Shown here in pieces: positions 1 through 11,905 of a DNA stretch of 64,000 nt; the stretch's first letter is position 1; every line of letters starts with the position of its first letter. Both the position numbers and the translations under genes were made by a program. The notes beneath the pieces are model-generated. The model searched no databases. It was given only the letters and a program-made list of their open reading frames with translations, and had not been told where the DNA came from. Origin of the DNA: Numida meleagris (Eukaryota; Chordata; Aves; Galliformes; Numididae); contig NC_034415.1 of the NCBI RefSeq assembly GCF_002078875.1, positions 24,157,381 through 24,221,380 of the forward strand, written 5' to 3'.

Positions 1-1106
1 TGAGCAGCCTTGCTCAGAACTTTATAATTGCCTTATGCGTGCTTCGGTGAGTCACGCTTATTTAGCAGCTTGTTCTTTGTTAAAATAAACGTGAGAATCG
101 ATGGCGGGATTGAAGCACCGCAGCAACCAGCACGGGTGCCGAGGCGGCCTCAGGCCTGCCGGGTCGGAATGAAATGTCCCCCTGTCCCTGCTGCATAAAA
201 TAGCCCCGCTAGCAGTTTATCACCCATCGAACCCCTAGGGAATCCAGAGGTGGTCCCAATCGTAGAGAAGTAATTCTACCGTCACCAGGTAGAGAATTCC
301 AGTGACAAAGAGATACACGCGAAGCGGGATCAGTAAATGACGCCAAAATTCTCCGAGTTTTAAGGCCATCATCCACACAGCCCCTCACCGCGAGGCGCTC
401 CTACAGCCAGCACGCCAAAGCGGCGTCCCCATGGCACGCAGGTAGCCGAAAATGAGGTAACGCGCCTTCCACACAAGTACCTCTGGAGCTAATCCGTCGC
501 CGGAACATCAGAACACCAGGCACAGCCCACGGCCCCTCCCGAGCTCCGTCGGAGTCGCACAGCCCGCGGGCACTGCCACCAGACCCCGGGCCACCGCCTC
601 GGAGCCCTCCGCGAACGCTGCCCTGCCCCACGGCTCCGCCAGCCGCCCTCGCCATCCGCGGGGAGGGCTTGGGGTTTGTTTTCCGTTTGTTCTGTTGAAG
701 CCAGCCGCTCTTTCCCCGAGACAAAAGCCCAACCGCGCTGACAGCCGCCGCAGCCCTCTGCGGGCCGCTCCCTGGCCGAGGGACGCCGGGGGCCGTGCCC
801 AGGCCGCGGGCAGCGGCACCTGCAGCCGCGTGGGGCCGTGTTGCGGAGCCGCGTTGCGGGGCCGGGGGCGCCCGGCCGGCTCGGGGCTTCCCGCCCGGCC
901 CGCCCTCGCACCGCGCCGCGGCCGCCACCTGACAGCGCGGGGCCGTTAGCGCGGGGCTCGCACAAAGCCGCGGGCTGAGGCGGCGCCGAACCGCTCCTGG
1001 GGGCCGCGCCGCTCACTCCAGCCCCGGGCCCCGCTCCTCCGTCCCGGGAGGCGGCGGGCCTCGGCCCGAGGGAGGCGGGCGGCCCCCTCCCTGCGGCGAT
1101 AGGTAC
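1..1106 (-). other. EPS15: EPS15 intron 1, proximal part
   Basis: On the minus strand this follows the donor GTACCT directly after the codon CAG that ends EPS15 coding exon 1. The first 500 bases or so are ordinary non-coding sequence; from about 500 to 1106 the sequence is a CpG-rich part of the promoter island. No second EPS15 exon is visible before the window ends. The long minus-strand frames at 401-928 and 489-1391 run through this GC-rich stretch and are explained by the lack of stop codons in GC-rich DNA, not by coding. Confidence 0.75.
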
Positions 1107-1620
1107 CTGTGTCAGGGAGAGGTGGGCGGCCATGCTGCTTCCATCATGCACCGGCCGGGCCGCAGGAAGGACGCGCCGCGACCCAGCACTCGCTGCCCAA
1201 CTTCGGCAACTTCCCCGGACGGCCCCGGCCAAAACCCGGCACCGGATCTCCGCCCGCCCGCCGGCCCGGAGCCGGAGCCTCCGCCCGCAGATGGCAGCGG
1301 CAAAGCAAACCCGGGCGGCGGAGCGCAGCTGGAGCCGGAGCGCTGGAGGCGGCTGCAGAAAAAACCCGGAGCCGGATCTACGGGCTGACACGGATCGGAC
1401 CTGCTATGGTGGCCAAAAATTCGGCTCCCAGTCTTTCCCGTACCGCCCCCGCCGGCACTAATGCTTCACGCATTCCGAACCCCTGGCTCAGCCATCGCCT
1501 AGCTGGGAAGTCCGCAGACCAGAGCTGCAGCAGCTTTCGGACTTTGGTTGTGACAGAGTTGGGAACAGGGCCCAGGGGGAAGCGGAGTGGATCCGGCAAG
1601 GCGCGCTGAACTGACACATC
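500..1620. promoter_or_regulatory. EPS15: CpG island, EPS15 promoter
   Basis: A dense run of CpG dinucleotides and GC boxes stands out from the AT-rich surroundings and covers the EPS15 start codon at 1133 (minus strand). Transcription of EPS15 most likely starts somewhere between about 1150 and 1400, reading leftwards; no TATA box is evident, as usual for a housekeeping CpG-island promoter. A 19 bp element (1231-1249) recurs at 1361-1379 with two differences, 130 bp apart, so part of the island may be duplicated. The exact start site cannot be read from sequence alone. Confidence 0.8.
1107..1133 (-). CDS. EPS15: EPS15 coding exon 1 (partial gene)
   Basis: EPS15 is an endocytic adaptor of clathrin-coated pits: N-terminal EH domains bind NPF peptides, a coiled coil oligomerises it, and the C-terminal part binds AP-2 and ubiquitin. 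Only the first nine codons lie in this window. On the minus strand ATG at 1133-1131 opens the peptide MAAHLSLTQ, then the donor GTACCT follows at 1106. The human protein starts in the same way, with an alanine-rich stretch ending in LSLTQ before the first EH domain, and its first coding exon ends at the same point as far as I recall. The start has a good context (G at +4). The exon sits in a CpG island and points away from OSBPL9, matching the mammalian order. The remaining exons are beyond the left edge. The identification rests on nine residues plus synteny with OSBPL9, so it is strong but not independent of the neighbour. Confidence 0.82.
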
Positions 1621-4131
1621 CCTCGGCAGGGTCAGCCCCGGCCTGTCTGCTCACAGGAGGGAAATGCCCACTGAGGAACCTGCTCCCTGCAAGGCTCTAG
1701 GTGAACAGTGGGTCCCTACAAGGAGGAAGCAGAAGAAACGGTGAGAAAACATGCCAGCAAGAGGAGCAGGTGGGAGTGCCGCATTCTCCCAGCATTTGAG
1801 AAACATTTGCGTGCGCACCAGCTAAAAAGGATGCCCCAGCGCTTGGTGTTGTGCCACAGGGCCTGGCCTCACACAGAACCTGCCCCTGTACCCGCACCCT
1901 CCCACTCAGCAGCTATTTTGTCCTCTTCTGACTGCTTTGCATGACCACAAAGTCATACATCAGGAACTGAGGGGGGAGGAAAAGCATTCTTATTTTTGTA
2001 CTTTAGCCAAAGATGGACCAGGTACAAGTCTACCGTTCAGCCCAGAGGAAATCACCAGGAATCGTATCTATTGGAAAGGCCTCACAGTGTGCACTGTGTC
2101 TTCCTCTGTTCTTCATTCCCTACCACTGAAATCTTCTTCCAGCTCAGTTTCATGCTTATGGTAATGCTCACACCCACCTCTGCATCCTGTCATTCCTCAG
2201 TCCTTGTTAGCTGCTATCTACATCTGGTATGGGACACGTGGGATCCCTCTTTCTCACCTCTTCTCTAATAAAGGTTTTCTAGAAGCTCTGCTTTACAGAC
2301 CTCTTTCTGAGTCATCAATTCAGCAAGAAAAAAGATGAGGTGGAGGGGAAGAATATTAAAAACAAATAATATAATGTATTCACACCATTCACATTGATTG
2401 TCACACCTCTACCTCACGCTCATTTCCTCTGAAGTAAAATTCCTAGAAAAAAGCACAGACTTATCTTTGCAGGTTGCTTTTTTCATCTTTGATTAAAGTT
2501 GGAATACTATCCCACAATAATAAGTATCTGGAAAATAAACCAGAAGATTGCAAAACTACAGCTGTGTCTCCATGAGACAGCAGTATTGGAGCTTGTCGGT
2601 GTTTGTGGGGCACAGAAGAGAATGAGAGTGCCTGGATCCCTATAAACTGCCAGAGACTTGATGGTAGGAAGTTAGAAGCTAACGGGCAGCTCTGGGATGT
2701 GGTTATGGACCTCTAAAGCCCAGCTCCTCTGAGAGGCAGCCAGACTTTCAAGACACATGGTCACTACACATGACTGCCCAGCCTGGAGTCAGAGCGCAAG
2801 AATCACTCAAAGTCATTATGTGGCCTCTGCAAATTAAAATAATGAGCTCCATTCAGTCAACACTGTGTTGGTGTGGTCACGTAGGGCTTTGCTGGTGTTG
2901 ATGTTCCGGACCTTCTGCAAAGAAGTCCTGTCCTGGGCCCCCAACTACCTGAGTTAAAACAGCTAGCTGGTTTAAGTGTAACGGGATTTTGTATGACATT
3001 TTGGCAAATAGGTACCAGACCTTAGCATTCTTTGTTTTTTTTTAAAGCAAAACGTCCAAGGTAACCTACATTGGACAAACAAGCGACTACTAAAAAGTCA
3101 AAAACAGCCAAATGGTTTGTGTGCAGCTACAGCAGCAACAGCATAACTATTTCAGTGCAAAACCCCTTTGTAAGACACAGTGCAAGTGTGTAACAGGACT
3201 TGTTCTAGTACAGTCAAATTTGAAGCTGTGCTACAACTAAACAGTTTAGAAAGGCCTCACACAAGTGAGAATCAGACACACATGACCTCTGTGTTTTATA
3301 CACCTCTTCTAGTCATCAAGTACCTTTCGTAAGGCTAATAATATTTTAATGAGATCCACTGGTCTCCCTGGAAATAATGTCTAAGCGTCCATGCCTTCCT
3401 TTATTATAGCATTGTTTATGGCTCAGCACACAGGAAGCCCACTATTTTTTCCCAAACAACACGTAGGCATTCTGTGTGACCTGTTCTGCTCGTTCTAGGA
3501 AAAGTATTATTACAGCCCGTGAGTGCTCCAGATGCTGACAGGAGCGATGACTCACTCCTGCCTCCTGCACACCTCAACATGAAATGACTTTGCCAGCTTT
3601 CTGGCATTTCAGTGCAAGGCAGGTTAGGAGCTCCAATGCTACGGATACCAAATGGAGGATTAAAACTGTGAGATAAAAACCCTCGGATTTTCACTGAACA
3701 AAAGGAAACATATGCGCAAACACACAACATCCTGGGGAAAAAAGAACTGCAATTCTCTAATTGAAGAGTGGGAATGAGAAAGAATTGCTTACAGGTAAGC
3801 AACGACTGCCTTAGGCTGCCCAGGTTTCCGAAAGTCAAGCAACAGCTGGGCTCCTGACACACAGCAGCATCTTACCACGCTTCTGGTACTGACAGGTCCC
3901 TCCTGAGAAGTGAGATCAGCATGGAGCTCTGCGACCTTTTGGACTGAAGGTATCTTTTATCAGAAATGTCTGAGTACTTTCCAGGACTAGTGACACAAGT
4001 TGCTTTAGGAAATCTCAAATGCAGGTGTGTCTAACCGGTAACACACCCCAGGATATGCTTTATGTGCTCTTTATGTTATCTGCAGCTGCAAGTTTTCTGG
4101 ATGTAGGATTCCTGATAGGCTGTTATATTTT

Positions 4132-4210
4132 AAGGCCACAAGAGACCATTAAAATAATCTAGCTTGACCTTCTTCATGAGATCTCCCACAGGCATCTGTT
4201 AATTTTGTGC
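4132..4210 (-). repeat. degenerate CR1-like LINE fragment
   Basis: The stretch around AATCTAGCTTGACCTTCTTC followed by a CACAGGC motif resembles the 3' region of old avian CR1 subfamilies read in antisense. It is short and diverged, so subfamily and exact ends are uncertain. Confidence 0.4.
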
Positions 4211-6937
4211 ATAAAGCCTGTAATGCCTGAGTGCTACAGCACGACTTCTATGGAGATGCCTACTTACTAGCAAACGTACAGCAATCATTCTGAAAACTGT
4301 ATCCGAATGACTAATCTGCTTATTCCTCTTGTGCTGTGCTCTTGACTCCTCTTGGTGGTTTGCAGGCTTTCAAAGTTATAGATGCACTGAAAACATTTTA
4401 AAGGGGCTGTGGGAGGATCAAATTTATGCAAAATTGTATCGGTATTAAAGGAGCACAAACTAGGATGTTAAGGCATCTTTAATATTTACTCATCTGAACA
4501 CACAGTCTTCTGTTCTGTCAGTCTTCTGTCACATAAAAATAGAGTATGGGGTGGAATAATTGGTTTTACCTCTCTGTTTTGGGGAAATGATGCAGTTTGT
4601 ATTGCAAATACTCAGAAACCCAAAAAGCAAAATCATTTTTGAACTATGATATTTAGAATTTTTATTAAGAGACTAGAATTTATAAGACTGTAAGCAAATT
4701 TTCTCTTATTTTTATGGGCCAATCTCATGGGGCAATACCTCAAGCCCCAAAAGAATTAGACAAAATGTAGATATTTATTAAAAATACGAATTTGATCTCT
4801 AATACACTAAATGGATGACACACAGCAGAATAACATTTTTCACATAGCAGTTAATTTTTAGCTCAAGATCATGTTTGGAAACCAGAAAAATCTTCAACAG
4901 CATTAATTTGACATGTTGCAGTACAGGTATAGTAGTTGAAGATGCAGCCATTCCTTGTGCAGCTTAATACACACTCAGACAGAAATAGAACAAGCAATAC
5001 CACTGATGCAACAGCTACAGTCTTCATTATAAATTAAACACATCAATATTGTAATGTGTATTGTATATTCAACAATAATGAAGATTGAAAACTAATATGC
5101 TTACAAAGCAGCAAGCAAAAAAGCTTATCCTTTGTTGTGCTTTTCCTGAGGCATGTTGTCCATACTTTAAGTCCAGGGAATGCAAGATTTGCCTTTCTAA
5201 AACAATTACAGGTCCATTCTGTTTTAAAATGAATATAAAATATACTTTGAAAACCTACATGCTGAACTCCCAGCATGTAACTAACATAAAACAAATCCAC
5301 TCTGCCCATCAGAAAGATTCTTAATTCATTTCAGAATTATAAGATACATTAAGTAATTAGGTAAAAGAGCATGTTATTGAACCTTAAAATTGTTTTTCTT
5401 CTCATGGAATCGTTTGTCTTTAAGTAAAACAAACTCATGACTATTTGTGGCATTATGCCATTTTGAGGGCATCACTGTAAACATTGACTCTCTCTTTTTT
5501 CAGTTCTCCTGTTTCTTTTTCTCTTTTATAAATTCTTAGTTTCCTCTCAGTTGTCTTTCATTTTCTTCTATTCTTAATTACAACCCTAAGAATATCAACA
5601 TGGTTTGGAAATAATGGTAATAAAGTGGCACTGATGCAATAATATGGGCCATCAGACAAAAAAATTAACTTTCCCAAATCACTCACCTAGTACCTGCAAC
5701 TCTTCAAGCCAAGCACTGATTCAAGCACTAAAAAAGCAAACTACTTAAACACACATTTAAACTCATCCTTATTCAGGACAACATAATAGTCATGCATTTA
5801 ACTTTACATTAGTAAAAATCTTTCCTACATTTCAGTCATGTTCCACTTGGTTTCAGCAATAACCTCTCTTGTGTATATGAGCTACGGTTACAAGACCACT
5901 GGTGATGGAACAGAGATGCCAGGTGGGCTATGGTACTGTGACTGCCAAGGGGACGGTGAGCAGATGGGTCAAAAGCCTTAACAACCACGGAAAATCAATG
6001 GCATTTGAAAAGGTGTTAATGATTTTGCCCTCAGTCGACAAGGCTGATTTGACTACGTTAGCTAACCATGATTAAGCTACACTTAAAACTATGCTAATTA
6101 AAATATGTGTTTCATTGCCTTTGTTGCTATGGAGGAGATCATGAATTATTGACAATAGTGAGAAAGGAGAGCAAAGCATTACTTGCCTCCATTGGTACCA
6201 GGCACAAATGCTATAAGAGGGACTGCAGGCTGCACTTTGTGAAGGCTATCAGAGTATAGTGCAGTCCCTTCTGCAGACTGAAGGAATTTGGTGTGATTCA
6301 GTAGGAATTTATTTCTGCTGCTCTCCTCCTGTACAGAATCACTCCTGCTGTATGTCCATAAATGAGAAAGCCCCAGCTTGTGGGATTATTCTTGATTTAA
6401 TGCTCTGTAGCAGGGAATGAAATATGTTCTGTTCCTTGGCCAAAAATTGCACAACACTGGCAGGCAAAGTGTTCCTTTAAGTGCAAAACAAATAATGCTG
6501 CTGGTGTCAGCATGTAAGAGCGAGGAATGCTGCCTTAAAGCCTCCCTTGTTTTCTTGAACTACTGACATGTAATTAAAACACATCACCTTTCCTTTTCAA
6601 TTCTTCTAAATCAGTTCGGTATTGTGAACTCTTAGCACTGTAACACAGCTGATGAGATGGCACTTAAAATATGCTCTTTAGTGAAAAATATTTAAAACAT
6701 ACAATAAATATCAAAGTCTGAGTTTATTACCTCCTTACTGCAAAGTATGGGTGCAGTGAGAAGTTCTAAATTTAGTATTTGTTCTTGTTTGGTTGCATAA
6801 ACTTGCAGTGAAAACTTGAAATCCATTAGAGATGACCAACTTATTGCTTTAATGACTCATTTGTTTTCTGTTTTGTTTTGAGATTAAGTTACAAAACTAA
6901 CGCAGTAATGATTCAGCCTTAATGGAACTACTTAAGG

Positions 6938-7580
6938 TGTGCACGTGACCGATCAGACGTAAAGGAACATAAGTGAAATTTGAACTCCACCAGTGAGTTA
7001 GAAAGGACGATCGAAGGGTTAACTATTGCATGGGGATGGGGGAAATAGAATATAAGGCAAGATAAGAAAAGGAACTCGGCGAAACTCCATTATCAGCATA
7101 GACCAGTACAAGGAACCGGCCGACGCCGGAGTGACTCTGCAAAGCAGCAGGGGGGTGAAAAGGGCAGAGTGATGAAGACGTCGAGCCTTCATCCAACGAC
7201 CACCAGCAGGAACTACAACGTATGCGCCAGGGGGAGGGACCGTATGCAAAGGAATTCCCGGGAAATGATGAACATGTAGATAGGTCCCGGGAAACCTGCT
7301 GAATATGTATAAGCTTGGCTTTTAAATATCTAACATTTCTGCCCATGGTGATGCGAGTTTGGTAGGGCGGCGACCCCCCTCGCATCCGGTGTGGGCGCAG
7401 CACCGTAATAAACATACCTGCTTTATAAGCTAACCTCAGATTATGGAGCTTGATTTCACACGTCACCAGCTGACAAGGACTCGCATAACTCTGTGATCTT
7501 CTGCTTCTTTTCTGTTGTTTGTAGTAAGAAAATTGAAGCAGATTCACCTCTTGCATTGCAACAGATGTAACTATAATGGT
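6938..7580 (+). mobile_element. probable solo LTR of an endogenous retrovirus
   Basis: The region has a promoter-like layout: a TATAA box at 7308-7312, a GC-rich block at about 7365-7402, and a poly(A) signal AATAAA at 7407-7412, 99 bp after the TATA box. This U3-R-U5-like arrangement and the base composition, unlike the flanks, suggest an avian ERV LTR in plus orientation. No gag, pol or env reading frame is seen beside it, so it looks like a solo LTR. Both ends are approximate: the left end is placed at a TGTGCACG, the right end before a TTTGGCGATC that resembles a primer-binding-site junction. No target-site duplication could be confirmed. The 190-codon minus-strand frame across it is not considered a gene. 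Confidence 0.5.
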
Positions 7581-10500
7581 TTGGCGATCACCCATTAAAA
7601 AGTGTCTTTAACTGAGTTTTAGTAGCTCTTAAAGCAGCCATGGAAAATATTTCCAGAGCAGTAATTACCATGATTGAGAAAACTACATCATGGATTCAGT
7701 GGCCTCATGACAGTTTTTTGATGAAAGTTGCTTGGTTTACAAACAAAATTACATTTAAAAATATTCTGCCCTTATAAATGCTTTCCAGAATTTGAAAGAT
7801 AATCTGAGTTAATTTCTGCTATTACTGGTAATATTTATTTAAATGAGATGCAAAAAAGCTAATAAGTAATTGAAGAATGTATCAGTTTTTATACATAAAT
7901 TTCTGTATCAGATTTGTCAAAATTACTGACAACGTAAAAGTATCAAACCAGATTTTCAGATTCCTATATCAGTTTAATTTGTGCAAACATGACAGATTTG
8001 TTCTTCTTTAGAAGGATAAACCCCCAAATTGCTCACATAACAAATAGAAATGAAGTATGAAAATTACGCAAAGAACATGGAGGTGTAAAAGAAGAAAGTA
8101 ACAAGGTCCTCAGTATAAAACAGCAAAAGAAGCCTTGTAAACTAGATAAGACCAGATAACTACATAAGCTTTGCAGGAAAAGAGGACTTGGTCTTCCTAA
8201 AAGAATCTCCATGATTCAAAGGCACTCCAGTTCCAAAGCTGAAACATTCTTGTCAGTCTCTTCCTGTTTACTGAAGAGATATAATTAGTTCCTGTTCCAA
8301 TCGAGTTTACCCTAGGGAATTTATTTAGAGAAATATTTGTGAAAAATGATTGAATGAGCTTTTGTCTCCTTTTCTTGTGATAGCTGCTGATGACTGTTAA
8401 TTACATACATGCAAGTGAGCAGAAGAAAAAAAAGTATTTGGAAATCATCAGTAGACCTATTTAGTTAACTGTAAACTGAATATATGAGTTGCTTCATTTA
8501 TCCCCAATTCTTCTAAGCAAGGAATAAGTCCAAGGCTGGAAACGAGCTGTGAGTCTCCTGCACAGGACTACAAAACAGACCTATGAGCCAGATGACACAA
8601 ATATGGCCCAAAAATACAAACTATACCAGTACCTGGCAGAGATCCAGAAATCAAGGTCAAGAAAATCTATGTCATTGTATTTATAAGCATCTGATGTTTA
8701 TTCTTGCTTTTCAAGTCTCCTTATTTTTGTAGTTGTCTCTCTTAGATACACAATATGTCTGTTAACTTTTGTAATTTAAAGTTAATAAAAAGATGAACTG
8801 GATGGCATCACAAAATATTCAAATCCAATTCATTAAGAAAAGTCAATACAATCTCTAATTCTGATAATTTCAAATCCTTTTTTCAGCACATGGAATTGCC
8901 ACAATCACAAATTAAAAACATACAGATACCTGCAGTATAGGATTGAGACATGCCTTCACAGACTAATTGGATAGATTAACTGAGTTGCCAATACTGTCAC
9001 ACAGACATAGGCTTTGAAAAACCTTGGTGTGATAGACCTCTGTCTTTTGGAAAAATAAGGTACAAGAAACAAAACCAATGTGCACGGCATCTCAGAAGTA
9101 ATTGCTAATTAAAAGAATGAGACAAATGACCTATTTCATTTTAAACAGCGTATTTGTCATGCGCATTGGACAGCAAATTGGAGCAGATTGTACAGCCAGG
9201 CTTTCTTGCTTCCAAGAGAGGCTTGAAAGGGGAAGAGTATCCAAAAACCTCTTCAGAACATGGATGAAGAAGCTTTTGATCAAGGTCTCTGACAGGCACA
9301 CCAAAGCTTGGCTTGCTTGCTTGGGTTTTTAAGTCACTTAACTGATATATTTCCAGTCAGGTAACAGGGAATTACTGTGTTTTTTAATCAAATTTCTTCT
9401 TCAAGAAATGTTTTGGAGGCAGGACACGGGGGTTGGCCTGTATAACAACTGGCACAGATGAAACCCAGCCAGATGGTGTTAGTCTAAAAGATTCCTCTTC
9501 CCAAAATATTTCACCCACACTCTTGGCAGGTTCTAAAAACAGCAGAGAGTCTCTCTTTTTGTCTCTCTCCTCCTTACCGTTATTATATATCTGACATTTC
9601 TACATGCCTACAATTTTGTCCCCTACTCTTGTAGCTTCATAGTAATTTGACAAATTGTTCAAATGAGAAAAGCATTTATTCTACTAACAAGATCCAAGCT
9701 GGCAAAATTTTAATTGAACTCACTTCTTTTAGGTGTCACAATTTTGTAACAATGCTGAAATAATGTTCATCGATTCCTGTACTTTTCTGGGGACTAATTT
9801 AAAAAGTAATATGGCTTGAGTAAGCAATGTGTTATCAAGATCTAGGATAAGATGAACAGATGAAATATATCACAAAAAGTAAAATTACTGAATTTGTAGA
9901 TGTGCAAATTGTGCACATGCAATTATAATAATGCATGCTACTTCTAGCAGAAATTAATATTTCCTAGCACCTCACTGGATTGGACATCATAATGAGAACC
10001 TTTATGCTTATCACATTGAGTAAGATCTGCCCAAACAACGTAGCAGACCCACCGTTTGGTCAGTTCATTATAAACAATATCACTTAAATCTGATCCTCAT
10101 CACCAGAAGACTCAAGCTTTGCTGATAATGCAAACAAGCTGTGCCTTTGGCTAATAGGAAGAGCAATAGAAAGGAAACAGAATACTCTAGGAAGATAATT
10201 TTGACGAAATGAAGCTTATCCCTGAAGTCTGCTGGCTGGTTCTAGAGTTACCGTTACTCCCAGCATTGCACCACACAAGCAAAATTTTCTTCTCCTGCAT
10301 GCTGCTCAAATCCATAGTTTTAGTGTATTCTTTGAAAAGACTGTGGTCTACGTTACTGTGCAGTTGCATGAGAGCTGCCCAGTGCAGCTAGGAGGGAAGT
10401 ATTGTGTTTCACTGGAAACTGGACAAGGAAATGCCTAAAACTGCAAGCTGGCTGAAAGAGTAAAAGGAATTGAGTCAGCGTTCTGGGGAAAGGAAGGAAT

Positions 10501-11861
10501 AGGGAGGGGTAGAACAAGCAGTATATTCAGAAAAAAGAAAGCATGTTCAAAACAGCTAGCATATGAAAAAGTTAAGTGCCACTAGTATGCCATAAATAAT
10601 ACAGAATTTACTTAATGTACCATTAAAGTTTATGGACCAAATCCTGTTTCCTGGCCAAGATGTACTAGCACAAAGGCTCTCAAAGAGTTGGTTATAGCTT
10701 TCTGATTGACCATCCAGTTCATGCCTAGCATTGTGCTGGGTCTGAAGATGATTCGTGAATGCAGTGAACCAAATTGCAGTTTCTCTACCCTACAATCACT
10801 GTAAGACACTGTTTAAATGGGCTGTAAAACTGGTTACCATGTCAGCTCTTGGTCTACCAAGAACTTTTCAATCTACAAGAGAAATTTCCTACCTGGAGCC
10901 ATTATGTGGTTTTCTCTCATTCTGCACTGCCTGAGCACTGTACAAGAGAAACAGGCCCTCCACAGCTGTATGAATGCTTCAATTTCTCCAAAATGAACAG
11001 AATTTATTTGCATGTATGATTGCATATCCATGTTTACAGATAGCTAGACTGCAAATCCAGCTCACATTTCTTGTGTTCTGGGGAACTGTATCCCTGGATG
11101 CAAAGTGCCTTCTGAACATGCATAATTTGAAACAGATGGCTCAACAGATGAGCTGCCAAACACACAAGGCCTGTTCAAATGCCACCCAAAAGTAAAAGTT
11201 AAGTGAGATAAAAGTTTTCCTTGTCCCACTTTCAGGCAAATAGGGCCAACCTTCTTGGAAGATGCTCTTTACTCATTTTCTACCTTTCTACTTATTCTTT
11301 TCAAATTTGGCATGCTCGAGAAAACAAGTTCATCTTTACCAGCTAGCAAGATTCTCTCTTTTCCAATTTTTGGTTTCTTTGTTTGTTTTAATAAAGCCTC
11401 TAGAGTTAAGAGCTTGAATGTGTTATCTGAGCTTTAATTAGGAAAATCAAACAAAAAGGCAGAGAAACATCAGGCCTTTCTGGCCTTCAAGTTTGCCAAG
11501 AAAAGCTTGAAAATATAATGAGAGTTCAGAAACCAAAATTCTCTTTAAAATTATACTTTGGTTGGCAAGACTTAAGCACAAACAAAGTACCTAGAGTATG
11601 AAGTCTACTGATTTCCCATTTAAACAATCTAATATGGAATCAGCTTCCAGAAAGTTCTCCCCAGCTTGTAATAGATCCTAGCCTTTCCATGGGACCCCCT
11701 GCTGAACACTTGGTTCACAGCCTGCACTGTTCATGCAGGCATCATTAAGTCTTAGGCAGCACCTCCGCTATAAAGCGAACTTGATTTAAAGCTACCATAC
11801 ATCTTGATTTGCCCAGATATGCCAGTTTTTTCCATCTGGGATTTCTTTCTGAGGACACACA

Positions 11862-11905
11862 CATCTATCTACATATATATATATCTGTCTATAATTTGTC
11901 TATCC
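11862..11905. repeat. (AT)n / (TCTA)-like simple repeat
   Basis: A short run of alternating AT (ACATATATATATATAT) followed by CTGT/CTAT-rich steps. An ordinary microsatellite with no sign of function. Confidence 0.7.

Noticed and set aside
489..1391. 300-codon open frame on the minus strand across the EPS15 island
   Set aside because: It is open because the DNA is GC-rich. Only the nine codons before the donor at 1106 match EPS15; the rest is Arg/Ala/Pro/Gly-rich with no family resemblance.
1109..1609. 166-codon plus-strand frame in the same island
   Set aside because: A low-complexity shadow opposite the EPS15 leader, with no domain and no splice logic.
3416..3862. 148-codon minus-strand frame in the intergenic region
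   Set aside because: No recognisable family, no CpG promoter, no neighbouring exons; most likely chance.
7023..7595. 190-codon minus-strand frame
   Set aside because: Runs antisense through the probable LTR; LTRs often hold meaningless open frames.
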